Shown: positions 42,732 to 52,793, counted from the stretch's first letter. The stretch is DNA of 64,000 nucleotides from Burkholderia ubonensis subsp. mesacidophila (GCF_002097715.1 NZ_CP020737.1:434001-498000), one strand, 5' to 3'. Notes: generated from the sequence alone by a model not told the origin. Made by a program: numbers and translations.

Positions 42732-43532
42732 TTACTGCGCGACCGGCACCGTCACATCGCTGCCGAACCAGTGCATCGAAATCTTCTTCAGCGTCCCGTC
42801 CTGCTTCAACGACGTCAGCGCGCCGTTGATCGCCTTCTCGAACTTCGGATTGCCCTTGCGGAACGGGATCGCCATTTCCTGCTTGCCGCCGTTCAGCACG
42901 GCGCCCGGGCGCAGCGGCAGGTTCGACGTCTTGATCATGTAAGGCAGCATCAGGCGGTCGTCGAGGGTCGCCTCGATCCGGCCGGCCGCGAGATCGCGCA
43001 GCTTCTCCGGCGCGCCCGGATAGGTCTGCACCTCGATGCCGGGCACCGCCCGCGCCATCTGGTCATAGTTGGTGCCGAGCGTCACGCCGAGCTTCTTGCC
43101 CTTGAACTCGTCGAGCGACTTGAAGTCGCGCTTGTCGTCCTTGCGCTGGATCAGCTGCGCGGCGGAATACGTGTACGGCTGGCTGAAGTCGAGGACTTCC
43201 TTGCGCTGGGGCGTGATGGTGACCTGGTTGACGATCACGTCGAACTTGCCGGCCTGCAGGCCCGCGATGATGCCGCTCCACTCGGTCGGGATGAATTCCG
43301 TCTTCACGCCGAGCTTGGTCGCGACCGCCTTCGCGACGTCGACGTCGAATCCTTCGAGCTGCCCCGACGTGCCGCGCGAGTTGAACGGGGGATACGTGCC
43401 CTCCAGGCCGACCCTGAGCACGCCCGCCTGTTTCACCGAATCGAGCAGGTCGTCCGCGTGGGCGGCAACGGCGGTGAAGCCCAGGGCGGACGCGAGCAGT
43501 AGGCCCGAGAGCAGGAACTTCGAAGGTTTCAT
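42732..43532 (-). CDS. Polar amino-acid ABC transporter substrate-binding protein (SBP_bac_3)
   Basis: This 266-residue periplasmic protein has a signal peptide (LLLASALGFTAVAAHA). The SBP_bac_3 signatures are VLRVGLEGTYPPFNSRG and LEGFDVDVAKAVATKLGV near residues 40-70, and the block VIVNQVTITPQRKEVLDFSQ near 100. Such proteins deliver polar amino acids, often cystine or glutamine, to a permease. No permease or ATPase gene lies beside it in the window, so it is an orphan component here or works with a transporter elsewhere. The exact ligand cannot be read from sequence. Confidence 0.88.
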   Translation of the reverse strand: MKPSKFLLSGLLLASALGFTAVAAHADDLLDSVKQAGVLRVGLEGTYPPFNSRGTSGQLEGFDVDVAKAVATKLGVKTEFIPTEWSGIIAGLQAGKFDVIVNQVTITPQRKEVLDFSQPYTYSAAQLIQRKDDKRDFKSLDEFKGKKLGVTLGTNYDQMARAVPGIEVQTYPGAPEKLRDLAAGRIEATLDDRLMLPYMIKTSNLPLRPGAVLNGGKQEMAIPFRKGNPKFEKAINGALTSLKQDGTLKKISMHWFGSDVTVPVAQ

Positions 43533-43752
43533 GGCGCATCTCCAGAATGATGTTTTAAAAGCCCGGCAGCGCCCGCTTGCCGACGACGGGCGCGAGGCGC
43601 AACCCGGACGGCGGAAGCGTCGTCCGGCGGCCGGAACACGGGGTAGCTAGACACTACTCGCAACCCGACGCGACCGGTAGCGGAATTGGCCCTGATTGCA
43701 GCCCTTCGGGTGAGCCGACTCCTTTAAATCACGTCATTTATCTGAATTAACA

Positions 43753-43774
43753 CGCATTTTGCCGGTAAAATGCG
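43753..43774. promoter_or_regulatory. 8-bp inverted repeat in the third vgrG upstream region
   Basis: CGCATTTT (43753-43760) and AAAATGCG (43767-43774) flank GCCGGT, about 70 bp before the vgrG ATG, in an AT-richer stretch that probably holds the promoter. It could be an operator or a 5'-leader hairpin. The rest of 43533-43842 holds no gene that I can support. Confidence 0.4.
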
Positions 43775-43842
43775 CGCGAGCTGAAATTTGAAGATGCGCC
43801 ATCCGAGGGTGCTTTAAAAGAAAAAACCGAGGCCATAAGAAC

Positions 43843-46800
43843 ATGCAGAACGTGATTGCCGCGATGCGCGGGGGCTTGCTTCAGCAGGATCGGCTGCTGA
43901 AGCTCGACACGCCGCTCGGCGCGAACACGCTGTCGGTGCAGCGCGCCGTCGGCCGCTCGCGCATCGGGCGCGCCTATGAATTCACGCTGGACGTGCTGGC
44001 GGCGGACGGCGACGTGGAACTCAAGAAGCTGATCGCGCAGCCGGTGACGTTGTGGATCCAGCAGGCCGATCGCGACTACCGGCCGATGCACGGCTACGTG
44101 CACACCGCGCGCCGGCTGGGCGCCGACGGCGAGCTCACGACCTACCAGCTCGTGTTCGCCGATTTCACCCATTTCCTGAAGTTCCGCCGCGATCAGCGGA
44201 TCTGGAGCGATGCGCCTGTCGACCAGATCGTCACCGACGTGCTGAACCGCCATCCGCAGGCGCGGGGGCGGTTCCGCTTTGCGCTGTCGAAGCCGCTGCC
44301 GAGCCGCTCGTACACGCGGCAGCACGAGACCGACTGGCATTTCGTACACCGCCTGATGGAGGACGAAGGCCTCTACTGCGCCTGGCAGCAGGCCGACGAC
44401 GGCAAGTCGCACACGCTCGTGATCACCGACAACCTGCAGGCGTTCGCACCGCTGTCGCCGGAGACGGTGCGCTTCTATCGCGCCGGCACCGCGAGCGAGA
44501 CGGACGCGTTCACGCAATGGACCGGCACGCGCACGCTGCAGAGCGTCACGCGCACGACGCGCACGTTCGACTACAAGAGCCCGTCCGTGCCGTCGAACCC
44601 GAAAGGCACGACGCTGCCGACGATGGGGACGCAGGGCGAGCTGCCTGACCAGCTCGAGGTCTACGAGTACACCGGCGCGTACACGTACCTGGACCAGGCG
44701 CGCGGCGACCATCTGACGAAGGTCCGGATGGAGGCGTGGGAATCCGGGGCGAAACGCTTTCGCGCCGCGGGCGGCGTGCGCGGCATCGACGCGGGACGGC
44801 GCTTCACGCTGTCGGATCATCCGGAGCACGACCGCGACCCGGCCGACCAGCGCGAGTTCGCGACGATCGAAGTGGCCTGGTGGATCGAGAACAACCTGCC
44901 GGTGTCGAGCGGAGGTGCGGTGTTCCCGCACAGCCTGCGCGATGCGCTCGCGCAAGCGCAGGCCGGCTGCACCGGCGATCCGGCGTTTCGCGTGCCGCAC
45001 GGCGACGGCTCGGTCGGCTTCTATCTCGTCGAGGTCGAGGCGCAGCGTGCGAGCGTGCCGTACCGCAGCCCGTTCGAGCATCGCAAGCCGCAGATGCATC
45101 TGGAGACGGCGATCGTCGTCGGGCCGCAGGGCGAGGAGGTTTATACCGACGAGCTGAACCGCATTCGCGTGCAGTTCGTCTGGGATCGCGTGAATCCGGG
45201 CGACGAGAAGGCGTCGTGCTGGGTGCGCGTCGTGCAGTCGGACACGGGCGGCGGATATGGCGGCGTGCACATCCCGCGGATCGGCGAGGAGGTGCTGATC
45301 GACTACGTCGGCGGCGATTGCGATCGGCCGTTGGCCGTGGGCCGCGTCTACAACGGCGCAGCCAGGCCGCAGTGGCATAGCGACGGGATCCTGTCCGGGT
45401 ACCGGTCGAAAGAGTATTCGGGCAGCGGCTACAACCAGCTCGTGATGGACGACGCCACGGGGCAGAACCGCGTGCAGCTGATGAGCAGCAGCGCGAACAG
45501 CCTGCTGCATCTCGGCTACCTCATCGACCACAACGGCAATGCACGCGGATCGTATCTCGGCAGCGGCTTCGACCTGCGCTCGGATGCGCATGGCGCGGTG
45601 CGCGCGAGCCGGGGCCTGTACGTGACGACGCATCCGAAGGCGCCCAACAGCCAGCCGCTCGACGCGAACGAGGCGCAGCAGCAACTGGTGAGCGCCGAGA
45701 GCCTCGTCGAGTCGATGTCGGGCGTCAGCGAGCAGCATCAGGCGGAAAGCCTGAAGGACGCGTACGAAGCGCTGCGCGCGTTCACCGACGCGACGCAGGA
45801 CAGCGTGGCGGGCAACGCGTCGGGCGGACGCACGGCGGGCGGCGGCACCGGCAACGCGAACGCGTTCAAGGAGCCGGTGATGCTGTTCGGCAGCCCGTCC
45901 GGGATCGGGATGTCGACGCAGCAGTCGCTGCATGTCGTCGCCAACGATCACGTGAACTTCGCCAGCGGGCGGAGCGTGCACGTTGCGGCGGGCAAGTCGC
46001 TGCTCGCGAGCATCGGCCAGAAGCTGAGCCTGTTCGTGCAGAACGCGGGGATCAAGCTGTTCGCTGGCAAGGGCAAGGTCGAGATCCAGGCGCAGTCGGA
46101 CAGCATCGAAGTGACTGCGCAGAAGACGGTGAAGCTGCTGTCGTCGACCGACAAGATCGAGATCGCAGCCGACCAGGGCATCCTGCTGACGAGCGGCGGC
46201 GGGTATATCCGCATCGCCGGCGGCAATATCGAGATCCATGCGCCGGGGAAAGTCGACGTGAAAGGCGCGTCGCATGCGTTCAGCGGGCCGGCGAGCATGG
46301 GGTATCCGCTGCCGAGCCCGCGGCCGGATCAGCCGGGGCAGCTGGAATTGCTGCACAAGTACGTGAACGGCGAAGCGGTCAAGGGCGGGCTGTTCACGGT
46401 GAGGGACGTGAACGGCGCCGTGCTGAAGAAGGGCGCGCTCGACGGCAACGGCTATACGGTCGTGAGCGGCCTGCCGCCCGGTGCGGTGCGCGTCGAGTTC
46501 GGGAAGGACCCGCGCGAGTCGGATCAGCCGGCGAACTACTTCAAGGAGCCGAAGTGGCCGGCCGAACCCGTCGAACCGTCGCCCGAAGCCGCGCAGGCGG
46601 CCGCGACCGGGCAGCTCGCCAGTCAGTTGCAGGGCATGGCGCCTGCCGCGGCGAGCGCGGCCATGGGGCTCGTGAGCGGCGGCGGAGCCGGTGCCGCATT
46701 GGGCGGGCTGGCGAGTGCAGCCTTGCCGGCTGCGGCGAGTGCGCTGGGCGGTGCGGGCGTGGCGTCCGCGTTGCAGACGGCCACGCGTCTGAGCGGCGCC

Positions 46801-47013
46801 GCGCAGCAGGTGGCCGGGATGGTGCAGGCGGCGCGGCAGGGTGGGCTCGCGGCGCTGGCCGCGCCGGCCGCGAATGCCGCGCTGAAGGGGGCGTTGCCCG
46901 GTGTCGCGGGCGTCGCCGGGAAGGGTGGCGCGACGGTGGCGTCCGCGGCAGGCACTGCGGCGGGCGGCATGAAGCTGCCGACCAGCGGGTTCGGCGGACC
47001 GCTGAAATCCTGA
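43843..47013 (+). CDS. vgrG: VgrG spike protein (TssI) with DUF2345 and extended C-terminus
   Basis: This 1056-residue protein has the same gp27-like, gp5-like and DUF2345 blocks as the two other VgrGs (VIAAMRGGLLQQDRLLKLDT, SCWVRVVQSDTGGGYGGVHI, LFAGKGKVEIQAQSDSIEVT). After residue about 840 it differs: a short transthyretin-like beta domain (KGGLFTVRDVNGAVLKKGAL), a Pro/Glu linker, then a 140-residue Ala/Gly-rich helical tail ending KLPTSGFGGPLKS. The tail is unusual and is probably the docking site for the RHS protein encoded 56 bp downstream, which itself has no PAAR domain. Confidence 0.92.
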   Translation: MQNVIAAMRGGLLQQDRLLKLDTPLGANTLSVQRAVGRSRIGRAYEFTLDVLAADGDVELKKLIAQPVTLWIQQADRDYRPMHGYVHTARRLGADGELTTYQLVFADFTHFLKFRRDQRIWSDAPVDQIVTDVLNRHPQARGRFRFALSKPLPSRSYTRQHETDWHFVHRLMEDEGLYCAWQQADDGKSHTLVITDNLQAFAPLSPETVRFYRAGTASETDAFTQWTGTRTLQSVTRTTRTFDYKSPSVPSNPKGTTLPTMGTQGELPDQLEVYEYTGAYTYLDQARGDHLTKVRMEAWESGAKRFRAAGGVRGIDAGRRFTLSDHPEHDRDPADQREFATIEVAWWIENNLPVSSGGAVFPHSLRDALAQAQAGCTGDPAFRVPHGDGSVGFYLVEVEAQRASVPYRSPFEHRKPQMHLETAIVVGPQGEEVYTDELNRIRVQFVWDRVNPGDEKASCWVRVVQSDTGGGYGGVHIPRIGEEVLIDYVGGDCDRPLAVGRVYNGAARPQWHSDGILSGYRSKEYSGSGYNQLVMDDATGQNRVQLMSSSANSLLHLGYLIDHNGNARGSYLGSGFDLRSDAHGAVRASRGLYVTTHPKAPNSQPLDANEAQQQLVSAESLVESMSGVSEQHQAESLKDAYEALRAFTDATQDSVAGNASGGRTAGGGTGNANAFKEPVMLFGSPSGIGMSTQQSLHVVANDHVNFASGRSVHVAAGKSLLASIGQKLSLFVQNAGIKLFAGKGKVEIQAQSDSIEVTAQKTVKLLSSTDKIEIAADQGILLTSGGGYIRIAGGNIEIHAPGKVDVKGASHAFSGPASMGYPLPSPRPDQPGQLELLHKYVNGEAVKGGLFTVRDVNGAVLKKGALDGNGYTVVSGLPPGAVRVEFGKDPRESDQPANYFKEPKWPAEPVEPSPEAAQAAATGQLASQLQGMAPAAASAAMGLVSGGGAGAALGGLASAALPAAASALGGAGVASALQTATRLSGAAQQVAGMVQAARQGGLAALAAPAANAALKGALPGVAGVAGKGGATVASAAGTAAGGMKLPTSGFGGPLKS

Positions 47014-47069
47014 GAGGGCGGCGCATCAGCCGCCAAGAACGACAAATCGCGAATTGAACGAACAACAAC

Positions 47070-50000
47070 ATGGCTCAACAACTTCCACCGGGCGCTGACA
47101 AGGAACAGGCCGTTACCTGGCTCAGCGACATTTCACCGAAGGACGTCGCGCAGGGCGGCAACCGCTTCGACGCGTGGTTGCGCAAGATCAGCGGCAACCA
47201 CGTCACGTTCGAGGACGTGAAGACGGTCGCCGGCGCGGTGCCGATCGTCGGCAACCTCATGGCGGCGATCGACGCGCTCGGCGATATCGCCGCGATCATC
47301 CAGAAGCGCGGCGGCCAGGTGCTCGACTACATGAGCCTGGCGATCAACCTGATCGGCGTCATTCCGCTGCCGCCGACGCTCGCGCCGTTCCGGATGTCGG
47401 CGCGCCCGCTGCTCGCGCTCGTGCGCAACCAGTTGCTGATTACGCGCAGCAATCTCGGCGCGGCGATCATTTCGGTGCTCGTCACGCATATCAACGCGAC
47501 CTGCGCGACCGAGATCGAGGATTTTCTCAACAAGCTGAAGGCCGGTCTTGTCGAGCTGCTCAACGGCTGCGCGTCGAAGGCGGAAGAGCTGATGGTCGCG
47601 ATCGCGCAGGGGATGGACAAGGCCCTGCACGGCCAGCTGTTCGACAACAGCGGCAACCTGAAGCGCGCGGAGCAGCTCGCGAAGAAGATGGGCGACAAGC
47701 GGCCGTGGTACAGCACGAGCCGGGTCGGCGACGGGATCGCCTTCGCGTGGGAAGGCTACAAGGCGCTTGGCAAGACCGTCGGCAACAAGGTGACAGGCTC
47801 CGCCGCGAAACTCGCGCCGGATGCGTGGCTGGAGCCGTTTCGCAGCACCGTCGCGTTCCTGCGGACGGAAGCGCCGAAGGTTGCGTCGTCGATTCGCTCG
47901 CTTGCCGGCAGCGAGGAAGGCAAGATGATGTGGCTCATCGTGCAGCTGATCGAGGCTGTGGGGCGGGCGCGGGCGCGTGGGAAGCTGCATGAGCAGAATG
48001 CGGAGGTCCAGCCGGGAGGAAAGGGCAAGGCGCAGAAGACGCGAGGGCAGGAAGGGCTGGGTAAGACCGAAGGGCAGGCGCCGGTGGAGGGGGCGGGGAA
48101 GAGTGGGTGCAAGGCTTGCGCCACCGGGTCGTCGATCGGGTCGATCGATTTTGCATTCGGGGATGAAACGTTCTCGCATATGGATTTTGACCTGCCGGGC
48201 GCATTGCCGGTTGTTTGGGAACGCACGTACCGTTCAAGGCTCTCCGCATATGACGGCGGCGAGCTGGGCGCACGCTGGATTACGCCGTATACAACCCGTA
48301 TCGATATCAAGGGGGATCAGTGGGTCCTTCGTGATGCGGAAGGTCGCAGTGTCGAATATCGTGCGCTCGCGGCTGGCGAGGTGCGCGATGACCTGTCCGA
48401 GAATCTGACGCTGTCGCGTCTCGACGATACGTGGGTGACGATCGCATACGGCCACGTAGCGTTGTTTGTGTACGAACGTCGAGGTGATGCTTTCCGACTC
48501 GCGATGCAGAAGGATCGTGCCGGCAACACGATCACGCTCGACTACGATACGCTCGATCGCCTTGCGCGGCTGATCGATGCGAGCGGCAATGTGCTCGCAT
48601 TCGAGCACGACAAGTACGGCCGGATCGTTCAGATCGAACAGGTGCTCGAAGGCGGCGAGCGTCGGACGCTCGCACGCTACGAATACGATGCCGACGGCGA
48701 TCTCGTACGGGCAGTCGACCGTCATGGCAATGCGCGGACCTATCAATACCGCCGACACCTCGTCACGCGCTATACCGATCGCACGGGGCGCGGTATGACG
48801 CTCGAATGGGAGGGGGCAGACGCCGAAGACAACGCGAACGCGAAGTGTGTTCGCGAATATGCTGACGATGGAAGCCTCGATATCCGCCTTGCCTGGAACC
48901 CGAACATTCGCCTGACATATGTGACCGACGCACTAGGTCAAATGACGCGTTACTACCATAACATTCACGGTTATGTGTACCGGATCGTGTATCCGGACGG
49001 CAATGAGGAATGGTTCCGGCGCGACGAACATCACAACCTGGTGCTGCACATTCTGCAGGACGGCGGCATCGAGCGGATGCAGTATGACGTACGCGGCAAT
49101 ATGGTTCTGCATGAGCGCGCGGACGGCAGCATCATCGAGATGGCGCACGACGACAAGGGGCAGATGATTCGCCTCGTCGATCCGAATGGGCATGTGTGGA
49201 AGCGCAAGTACGACGATGCCGGCAATCTCGTTGAGGAACTCGACCCGCTCGAGCAGACGACGAAGTACAGCTACAACGACAATGGATTGCTGACGAAAAT
49301 CACCGATGCCAAGGGCGGATCGAAGGCGATCGAATACAGCGACGCGGGGCAGCCGACGAGCTACACCGATTGCTCCGGAAAGAAGACGGAATGGCGGTAC
49401 GACGATATTGGCCGAGTGATCGAGGCAAAGGACGCATCCGGCGGTGTGGTCGCATATAGCTATGGAGCGAACGGTCAATTGGCCGAGGTACGTTCGCCCG
49501 CCGGTGTCGAGCAGGTGCATCATGACGCCGAAGGCCGGTTGCTGCGACATACCGATCAGCTCAATCGATCGACAAGGTACAGCTACGACTCGGCCGGCCG
49601 GATCGCGAGCCGCGCCGATGCGCTTGGGCAGGCGCTTGCATATCGCTACGACCGTCTTGGACGGTTGGCCGCGTTGACCGATCCGAACTTTGCGACATAT
49701 CACTTCCACTACGATCCTGCGGGGCGGCTGATCGAGGAAATCGGCTTCGACGGAAAGTCGACCCGCTATGACTATGATTCGGAAAGCGGCCGCCTCGTTG
49801 CGGTGAATGAAGCGGGGTGCGTGACGTCGATGGACCTCGACGCAAATGGCCGTGTGGTGAAGCACGCCTCCGGGGAAAGCGAGGAGCGATTCGCATACGA
49901 TCCGAGCGGGCGACTGATCGAGGCGGCAAATCGGTGCAGCCGTGTACAGTTCTTTTTCGATCCGGTCGGCAATCTTGTTCGCGAGCATCACGCTTACGAT

Positions 50001-51758
50001 CTGTTCGGGGAGCGGCGCAGCTACGTCTGGCATCACGAATACGACGAATTGGGTAACCGACGGCGGACCGTGCGTCCGGACGGTCATGCGATCGACTGGC
50101 TGATGTACGGCTCCGGACACGTGCATGGCATGCTGCTGGACGGCGAGGAACGGGTGCAGTTCGAGCGCGACGATCTGCATCGGGAGACGGTTCGGATATT
50201 GTCGAGCAAGGTCGGGCAGCGCACGATGTATGACCCGGCCGGACGCGTGCTTCAGCAGACGGTTCAACGGATGACATCGCCTGCGCCGTTGTCCGAGCGG
50301 CGGTATCGTTACGATGCGGTGGGCCAACTGGCGCGGATAGAGGATAGCCGCAAAGGCGGGACTGACTATCGATACGACCCCATCGGACGTCTGATCGAAT
50401 CTACCGATCCGATCGCGAAGGAACGGTTTGCATTCGATCCGGCGAGCAACATCATCGATCCGGTGCAGCAGCAGGCGGCGCCTGTGTCACGACCGAGCCC
50501 CGTGCGGCCGGAGAGCACATTGCCGGCTGAAGTGCCGAAGGTGCTCGGCAATCTGTTGAAGGCGTACGCAGGGATGCATTTTGAGTACGACGCGCGCGGG
50601 AATCTGGTGCGGAAACGCATGCCGACAGGCGAGCAGGAATACGAGTGGGACGGGTTCAATCGGCTGCAGTCGGTACGGGTTGCGGAGACGTCCAGACAGA
50701 GTCAGTCGCGGTATTTCTATGACGCCTTTGGTCGCCGGATTGCGAAGGAAGTGAACGGCGAAAGGACGGTGTTCGGGTGGGACGGCGATGCGCTGGCATA
50801 CGAAAGCGATGGGCAGCGTGGCACGCACTATATCTATGAGCCGCGTCAGTTTGTGCCGCTTGCCCAGTACGTGACGGAGCCGGTAGCGGGAATCGCGACG
50901 CCGGAATGGAAGAGTACTGACCGTTACGTGCCAGAGGACGATCCGCTCCAGAAGGTGCCGGAACGGCGGGCGGACGCAAAGCTGTTCTATTACCACTGCG
51001 ACCGGATCGGCACGCCGCAGCTGCTCACGGATGACGATGGTGACGTGGTGTGGGAGGCGTCATACAAGGCGTGGGGCGAAGCGCGAGAGGTGATTGCGCG
51101 GGCTTCGAAGGCCGCAGGGATCGTGCCGAGAAATTCCCTGAGATTTCAGGGGCAGCAAGTCGATGAGGAAACGGGACTTGCCTACAATCGTCACCGATAC
51201 TACGACTCGCATTCGGGACGGTATGTGTCCAGAGATCCTATCGGTCTGGCAGGCGGGATTAACACCTACCAATATGCCGATAATCCGATTCACTGGGTCG
51301 ATGCGCTTGGTTTGGCGAGGACTCCTCACGCCGGTGCGTGCCCCGACGCTGCCGCTCGTAGTGCTCTTAATTCTGTTATGGACAAGTCTATACGGATGAA
51401 CAAGGAGTTTGGTGGGCTGATCTACGAGAAAGGTGGAAAATATTTTGCGACAATCCCTGTTCCAGGAACGGGGAGAACCTTTGTTCCGGCTTTGGCACTT
51501 CCTCAAGTGCCGCGCGGCGCAAAGATTGTTGGTGATTACCATACGCATGGAGATTATTCTTTGGAGGGGATGAATGGGGAAATTATAAGAACATCCGATC
51601 CCAGTCGAGATTCATTTGATAGCGATAATTTTTCGCGTGCTGACAAGCGCATTTCTGACTTGGCGGCGCTGGGATATAAATGTCACCGTTCATATCTTGG
51701 AACGCCGAGTCGTAAGATTAAGGTTTATACAGTAATGGGAGGTTCTCGTGAGCTATAA
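47070..51758 (+). CDS. RHS-repeat toxin with DUF4329 C-terminal tip
   Basis: This protein has 1562 residues. The N-terminus (1-110) has two hydrophobic segments (AVPIVGNLMAAIDALGDIAA and YMSLAINLIGVIPLPP) like the membrane segments of RHS effectors, but no PAAR domain. From residue about 350 come RHS/YD repeats forming the shell. The core-closing block is GLAYNRHRYYDSHSGRYVSR then DPIGLAGGINTYQYADNP (residues about 1370-1408). The tip (about 1415-1562) is DUF4329: NKEFGGLIYEKGGKYFATIP, GDYHTHGDYSLEG and FSRADKRI, then YLGTPSRKIKVY. The H-T-H and later S-x-x-D resemble a JAMM metalloprotease site; activity is unproven. The tip is visibly lower in GC than the shell. Confidence 0.88.
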   Translation: MAQQLPPGADKEQAVTWLSDISPKDVAQGGNRFDAWLRKISGNHVTFEDVKTVAGAVPIVGNLMAAIDALGDIAAIIQKRGGQVLDYMSLAINLIGVIPLPPTLAPFRMSARPLLALVRNQLLITRSNLGAAIISVLVTHINATCATEIEDFLNKLKAGLVELLNGCASKAEELMVAIAQGMDKALHGQLFDNSGNLKRAEQLAKKMGDKRPWYSTSRVGDGIAFAWEGYKALGKTVGNKVTGSAAKLAPDAWLEPFRSTVAFLRTEAPKVASSIRSLAGSEEGKMMWLIVQLIEAVGRARARGKLHEQNAEVQPGGKGKAQKTRGQEGLGKTEGQAPVEGAGKSGCKACATGSSIGSIDFAFGDETFSHMDFDLPGALPVVWERTYRSRLSAYDGGELGARWITPYTTRIDIKGDQWVLRDAEGRSVEYRALAAGEVRDDLSENLTLSRLDDTWVTIAYGHVALFVYERRGDAFRLAMQKDRAGNTITLDYDTLDRLARLIDASGNVLAFEHDKYGRIVQIEQVLEGGERRTLARYEYDADGDLVRAVDRHGNARTYQYRRHLVTRYTDRTGRGMTLEWEGADAEDNANAKCVREYADDGSLDIRLAWNPNIRLTYVTDALGQMTRYYHNIHGYVYRIVYPDGNEEWFRRDEHHNLVLHILQDGGIERMQYDVRGNMVLHERADGSIIEMAHDDKGQMIRLVDPNGHVWKRKYDDAGNLVEELDPLEQTTKYSYNDNGLLTKITDAKGGSKAIEYSDAGQPTSYTDCSGKKTEWRYDDIGRVIEAKDASGGVVAYSYGANGQLAEVRSPAGVEQVHHDAEGRLLRHTDQLNRSTRYSYDSAGRIASRADALGQALAYRYDRLGRLAALTDPNFATYHFHYDPAGRLIEEIGFDGKSTRYDYDSESGRLVAVNEAGCVTSMDLDANGRVVKHASGESEERFAYDPSGRLIEAANRCSRVQFFFDPVGNLVREHHAYDLFGERRSYVWHHEYDELGNRRRTVRPDGHAIDWLMYGSGHVHGMLLDGEERVQFERDDLHRETVRILSSKVGQRTMYDPAGRVLQQTVQRMTSPAPLSERRYRYDAVGQLARIEDSRKGGTDYRYDPIGRLIESTDPIAKERFAFDPASNIIDPVQQQAAPVSRPSPVRPESTLPAEVPKVLGNLLKAYAGMHFEYDARGNLVRKRMPTGEQEYEWDGFNRLQSVRVAETSRQSQSRYFYDAFGRRIAKEVNGERTVFGWDGDALAYESDGQRGTHYIYEPRQFVPLAQYVTEPVAGIATPEWKSTDRYVPEDDPLQKVPERRADAKLFYYHCDRIGTPQLLTDDDGDVVWEASYKAWGEAREVIARASKAAGIVPRNSLRFQGQQVDEETGLAYNRHRYYDSHSGRYVSRDPIGLAGGINTYQYADNPIHWVDALGLARTPHAGACPDAAARSALNSVMDKSIRMNKEFGGLIYEKGGKYFATIPVPGTGRTFVPALALPQVPRGAKIVGDYHTHGDYSLEGMNGEIIRTSDPSRDSFDSDNFSRADKRISDLAALGYKCHRSYLGTPSRKIKVYTVMGGSREL

Positions 51759-52083
51759 CGATGATGATGTTCTCGATCTGATGAGGAAGCATCCTGCTGA
51801 AATGAATTTCAGGGGGGATTGCTTCGAGATATTTGAAATTGCTCTGAAGGAGTTTGGTGCATTTTCGAGAGGAGAGTGGCCTCTGAAGAATTACGAGGTG
51901 TCAGTTGATGTTGGGTGTGGTGGCGAGGTTGTGGTTGTCTCGTTTGTGCCCGATGTTGCTTATAGTGTGAATGGTGTGCCGTTTGAAATTGCAAGCCGAG
52001 GTATGTATAAGAACGGCCGCGGTGTCGTTTATGCATACTCGGTTTCCGAGAAGAAGCTGCTGAAAACAATTTATATGAGGTGA
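51748..52083 (+). CDS. Putative immunity protein for the RHS/DUF4329 toxin
   Basis: This 111-residue protein starts at a GTG inside the end of the RHS gene (11-bp overlap) with GGGAGG six bases upstream. It is acidic and beta-rich (KNYEVSVDVGCGGEVVVVSF), lower in GC than its surroundings, like the toxin tip. Tight overlap with the toxin tip gene and shared base composition argue that toxin tip and immunity gene were acquired together. No family recognised. Confidence 0.75.
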   Translation: MSYNDDDVLDLMRKHPAEMNFRGDCFEIFEIALKEFGAFSRGEWPLKNYEVSVDVGCGGEVVVVSFVPDVAYSVNGVPFEIASRGMYKNGRGVVYAYSVSEKKLLKTIYMR

Positions 52084-52141
52084 TTTGCTGCGATAGGGAT
52101 GTTGCGATGCGGTGTCGGTGTGCTTAGTGGTTAATAGATAG

Positions 52142-52285
52142 TTTGACTTCAAAGAGAGCTGCTTTGTCTGGGGGCTGGAATGCCGGCTCTGGCACGGCGG
52201 GAAGCGCGCAGAGCCGATCCTGCATGCCGAGTTAACCGACGGCGCGAACGGGTTGGCGATGCATTTCAAGAACATCGAAAACTAG
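52142..52285 (+). pseudogene. Orphan C-terminal gene fragment downstream of the RHS immunity gene
   Basis: A 47-residue open stretch (FDFKESCFVWGLECRLWHGG, then KRAEPILHAELTDGANGLAM, ending FKNIEN-TAG at 52283-52285) reads like a real protein end but has an in-frame stop (52139-52141) directly upstream and no start. GC content returns to the chromosomal level here. It is probably the remnant of an earlier toxin- or immunity-gene end displaced when the new RHS tip arrived. Confidence 0.55.
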
Positions 52286-52340
52286 ATTCCGGGCCGCCTG
52301 CGGCAACGAGCCATCGGCCGCGTGTCACCGCGCGCCGTTC

Positions 52341-52793
52341 ATGGATATACCGATGAAGATTCCCGCGAACGTTCACGCATACCTGTCGAAAGCAACTGGC
52401 GACGTACGGCGTGAAGACCTGCATGCCGCACTCGACGCACTCGAAAGCCTGGGCATCGCACACGACACCGGCTTCGCGCAGTTCTACCTCACGTATCAAG
52501 GGCCGTTCGTTGGCCCGCGTCCCGTCGCGGAACTGTTCGACCTGACCGACTATTCCGGCATTGCCGGCGCGCTCGACTATGTGCGGGACCGCTACGGATT
52601 TCCGGCGCACATGATTCCGCTGACCTCGGACGAAAGCGAGGGAATGTTTCTGTACGACACGCGAGACGGCGCAGTCTACGATTACGAATTGCGCGACCAC
52701 GCGCGCTTCATCGCCGGCGAGACCGATGCGCGCTGGGCGACGTTCACGGCATTCCTGGCGTGGTATTTCGACGAAACGGCCGCGGATGCCTGA
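52341..52793 (+). CDS. SMI1/KNR4-like immunity protein
   Basis: This 150-residue protein has the SMI1/KNR4-type pattern: IAHDTGFAQFYLTYQGPFVG, then ELFDLTDYSGIAGALDYVRD near residue 70, LTSDESEGMFLYDTRDGAVY, and an acidic Trp-rich end (TFTAFLAWYFDETAA). SMI1-fold proteins commonly act as immunity to polymorphic toxins. It lies downstream of an RHS locus without its own toxin, so it may protect against toxins of competitors. Either ATG (52341 or 52353) could be the start. Confidence 0.7.
   Translation: MDIPMKIPANVHAYLSKATGDVRREDLHAALDALESLGIAHDTGFAQFYLTYQGPFVGPRPVAELFDLTDYSGIAGALDYVRDRYGFPAHMIPLTSDESEGMFLYDTRDGAVYDYELRDHARFIAGETDARWATFTAFLAWYFDETAADA

Noticed and set aside
43747..46356. An 869-residue open frame antisense to the third vgrG
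   Set aside because: Same reason; long antisense frames are frequent in GC-rich genes with this codon bias.
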